From: Bacteroidota bacterium
GTDB lineage: Bacteria; Bacteroidota; Ignavibacteria; UBA10030; UBA8401
Direction: 5' to 3'
DNA length: 35,117 nucleotides
NCBI GenBank assembly: GCA_021796275.1
Contig: JAJYOI010000032.1
Span: 1 to 35,117, forward strand
Position numbers and translations under genes: made by a program. Shown piece by piece: positions 33,435 to 35,117 of this stretch; position 1 is the stretch's first letter, and each line of letters begins with the position of its first letter. Under the pieces are notes generated by a model. The model saw nothing but the letters and a program-made list of their open reading frames with translations. It ran no database searches and was not told where the DNA came from.

Positions 33435-35117
33435 CAACATTTTTATCTCGTTTGTTTGCACGGCGGCGCGCAGGCGCTGCGCTCACAACTATATGTTCTT
33501 TGTTCTCCGCTTTGTTCCTCATTTCCTCACCGGTCTATTCACAATGGGCTACTGTCGGGTCGGCAGGATTTTCAGCGGGAGAAGCAAATTACACTTCTCT
33601 TGCATTCGACGGCTCAACGCCGTACGTGGCGTATAAAGATGGCGCCAACAGCGATAAAGCGACGGTGATGAAGTTCGACGGAACAAACTGGGTAACCGTC
33701 GGCTCCGCAGGATTTTCTACGGGAGGAGCGTATTACACCTCGCTTGCATTCGACGGCTCAACGCCGTATGTGGCGTATGATGATGCCGATAACGTTTCCA
33801 AAGCGACGGTGATGAAGTTCGACGGAACAAAGTGGGTAACGGTCGGCTCGGCAGATTTTTCTGCGGGACAAGCATATTACACCTCGCTTGCCTTCGACGG
33901 CTCAACGCCGTATGTGGCGTATGACGATGTCGGCAACAGCTACAAAGCGACGGTGATGAAGTTCGACGGAACAAACTGGGTAGCTGTCGGCACTGCAGGA
34001 TTTTCTGCGGGATCAGCAGCTTACACCTCACTTGCATTCGACGGCTCAACGCCGTATGTGGTGTTCAGCGATGGCAGTAACAGCTACAAAGCGACGGTGA
34101 TGAAGTTCGACGGAACAAACTGGGTAACCGTCGGCTCTGCAGGATTTTCTACGGGAGAAGCGGATTACACCTCACTTGCCTTCGACGGCTCAACACCCTA
34201 TGTGACATATGAGGATCACGGCAACAGCTACAAAGCGACAGTGATGAAGTTCGACGGAACAAACTGGGTAACCGTCGGCACTGCAGGATTTTCTGCGGGA
34301 AGTGCGTATTACACCTCGCTTGCATTCGACGGCTCAACGCCGTACGTGGCGTATCAAGATTATAGCAACAACAGCAATAAAGCGACGGTGATGAAGTTCG
34401 ACGGAACAAACTGGGTAGCTGTCGGCACGGCAGGATTTTCTGCGGGAGGTGCGCCATACATTTCGCTTGCATTCGACGGCTCAACGCCGTACGTGGCGTT
34501 TAGTGATGTCACTAACTACGGCAAAGTGATGGTGATGAAGTTTACGTCACCCACCATCACATCAGTTTCACCATCGAAGAACGCGCTCAATGTACCGGCG
34601 TCGGCAGGCATTCATCTCGCATTCAGTGTGGATATGGATTCGGCAACACTGATCGCCAACCACACGATCAAGGTGAACGGCTCGCTCGGCGGCTTGGACA
34701 GCGGAAGCATCTCATACAATAGCGGCACCAAAACGGCAACCTACACGCCCCACTCGGCATTCAAGCCGGGAGAGGTTGTGACCGTAACGGCAACAAAGGG
34801 AATAAAAGACGGAAGCGGCAACGCTTTGTCCGCACCGTACAGTTGGAGCTTTACAGTACACTCAGGCTCTGCAGATACGTATGCACCAAAAGTGGATTAT
34901 GCAACGGGAACGAAGGCGTATTCAGTAACCGCTGCCGATTTTGACGGAGACGGCAAAGTAGATTTAGCTGTGGCAAACTTTAGTTCCAATACTGTTTCTG
35001 TCTTCAAGAATAACGGGGACGGGACATTTGCGGCGAAGGTGGATTACACAACAGGAAGCGGTCCGGTTTCAGTGACCGCTGCCGATTTTGACGGTCACAT
35101 AATTCGCATAAGTATTG
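33431..35117 (+). CDS. Secreted propeller / Ig-like / VCBS-repeat surface protein, 3' end missing
   Basis: At least 562 residues; the gene runs off the window. AGGAG lies five bases before the ATG, which overlaps the receiver stop. Signal peptide 1-38 with RRR in the basic region. Residues 39-371 are seven repeats of 48-49 residues (core SLAFDGSTPYVAY, KATVMKFDGTNW), suggesting one seven-blade propeller. About 374-475 is a bacterial Ig-like domain of the SbsA/Big_5 type (SVSPSKNALNVPASAGI, FKPGEVVTVTAT). VCBS/FG-GAP repeats follow (AADFDGDGKVDLAVANF). After a second AADFDG the sequence departs abruptly at about 35095. A T9SS sorting domain would be expected further on but cannot be seen. Confidence 0.85.
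   Translation, partial: MTTFLSRLFARRRAGAALTTICSLFSALFLISSPVYSQWATVGSAGFSAGEANYTSLAFDGSTPYVAYKDGANSDKATVMKFDGTNWVTVGSAGFSTGGAYYTSLAFDGSTPYVAYDDADNVSKATVMKFDGTKWVTVGSADFSAGQAYYTSLAFDGSTPYVAYDDVGNSYKATVMKFDGTNWVAVGTAGFSAGSAAYTSLAFDGSTPYVVFSDGSNSYKATVMKFDGTNWVTVGSAGFSTGEADYTSLAFDGSTPYVTYEDHGNSYKATVMKFDGTNWVTVGTAGFSAGSAYYTSLAFDGSTPYVAYQDYSNNSNKATVMKFDGTNWVAVGTAGFSAGGAPYISLAFDGSTPYVAFSDVTNYGKVMVMKFTSPTITSVSPSKNALNVPASAGIHLAFSVDMDSATLIANHTIKVNGSLGGLDSGSISYNSGTKTATYTPHSAFKPGEVVTVTATKGIKDGSGNALSAPYSWSFTVHSGSADTYAPKVDYATGTKAYSVTAADFDGDGKVDLAVANFSSNTVSVFKNNGDGTFAAKVDYTTGSGPVSVTAADFDGHIIRISI
33545..34543 (+). repeat. Seven nearly identical 144-bp tandem units
   Basis: Units begin at 33545, 33689, 33833, 33977, 34121, 34265 and 34412 (Trp codon). 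The sixth is 147 bp; the seventh is degenerate at its end. Core segments such as TTCGACGGCTCAACGCCGTA and AAAGCGACGGTGATGAAGTT are the same base for base, including silent positions, in most units. That indicates recent duplication or gene conversion. Confidence 0.95.
35095..35117. other. Abrupt sequence change at the window end
   Basis: The second VCBS repeat matches the first up to AADFDG, then reads TCACATAAT-TCGCATAAG, a 9-bp tandem repeat with two mismatches, and loses the repeat consensus. It may be the edge of an inserted element, a deletion junction or an assembly artefact. Confidence 0.35.

Noticed and set aside
33717-34484. Minus-strand frames rich in Arg/Ser/Leu repeats across the 144-bp array
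   Set aside because: They mirror the tandem units of the plus-strand surface gene; frame openness is a by-product of the repeats.
33545-34543. Regularly spaced repeats as a CRISPR array
   Set aside because: Units are 144 bp, in frame and coding, with no short conserved repeat/variable spacer pattern.

Overview
The window looks like a chromosomal stretch from a member of the Bacteroidota/Chlorobiota/Ignavibacteriota side of the tree, most likely Ignavibacteria-like. Three things point there. A secreted protein ends in a type IX secretion (T9SS) sorting domain of the NYPNPFNPST type. atpD-atpC stand alone, away from the other ATP synthase genes. A DUF4835/PorD-like exported protein and a TonB receptor with a carboxypeptidase-regulatory N-terminus are also present. 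No rRNA, tRNA, CRISPR or transposase was recognised. Family names come from recognising motifs by eye, not from searches.

Layout. 1-5377: the 3' end of trpF, a bidirectional terminator, an nfeD/slipin membrane pair (minus), a YpdA-type flavoprotein, then atpD-atpC. 5378-9254: a repeat-rich leader, alanine racemase, a coupled gene of unknown function, mannose-1-phosphate guanylyltransferase and an RlpA-like lipoprotein. 9397-19683: six closely packed plus-strand genes. They encode a T9SS-sorted 14-blade propeller protein, an RpiB-like protein with an odd active site, a TonB receptor, a GT4/NodB fusion, a TatD/radical-SAM fusion and an exported HEAT/cyclophilin fusion. 19690-25568: a PorD-like protein (minus) whose start codon lies one base from that of a divergent outer-membrane barrel gene, then an HhH-plus-barrel protein, mnmA, a strong terminator and a beta-hydroxyacid dehydrogenase-like gene.

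25586-35117 is a signalling block. It has a 1080-residue hybrid kinase (minus), a divergent two-propeller histidine kinase translationally coupled to a NarL-type regulator, a palindromic-repeat spacer, and a stand-alone receiver whose stop codon overlaps the start of a large secreted propeller/Ig/VCBS protein. That last gene holds seven almost identical 144-bp units and is cut by the window end.

The accessory themes are surface and envelope biology (T9SS cargo, outer-membrane barrels, polysaccharide enzymes, septal lipoprotein) and sensing. The most unusual points are the head-to-head start codons at 20592/20594, three consecutive domain fusions in one operon, the RpiB-like protein lacking its catalytic cysteine, palindromic repeats that have become coding sequence in rlpA, and the receiver-to-surface-protein coupling at 33431.
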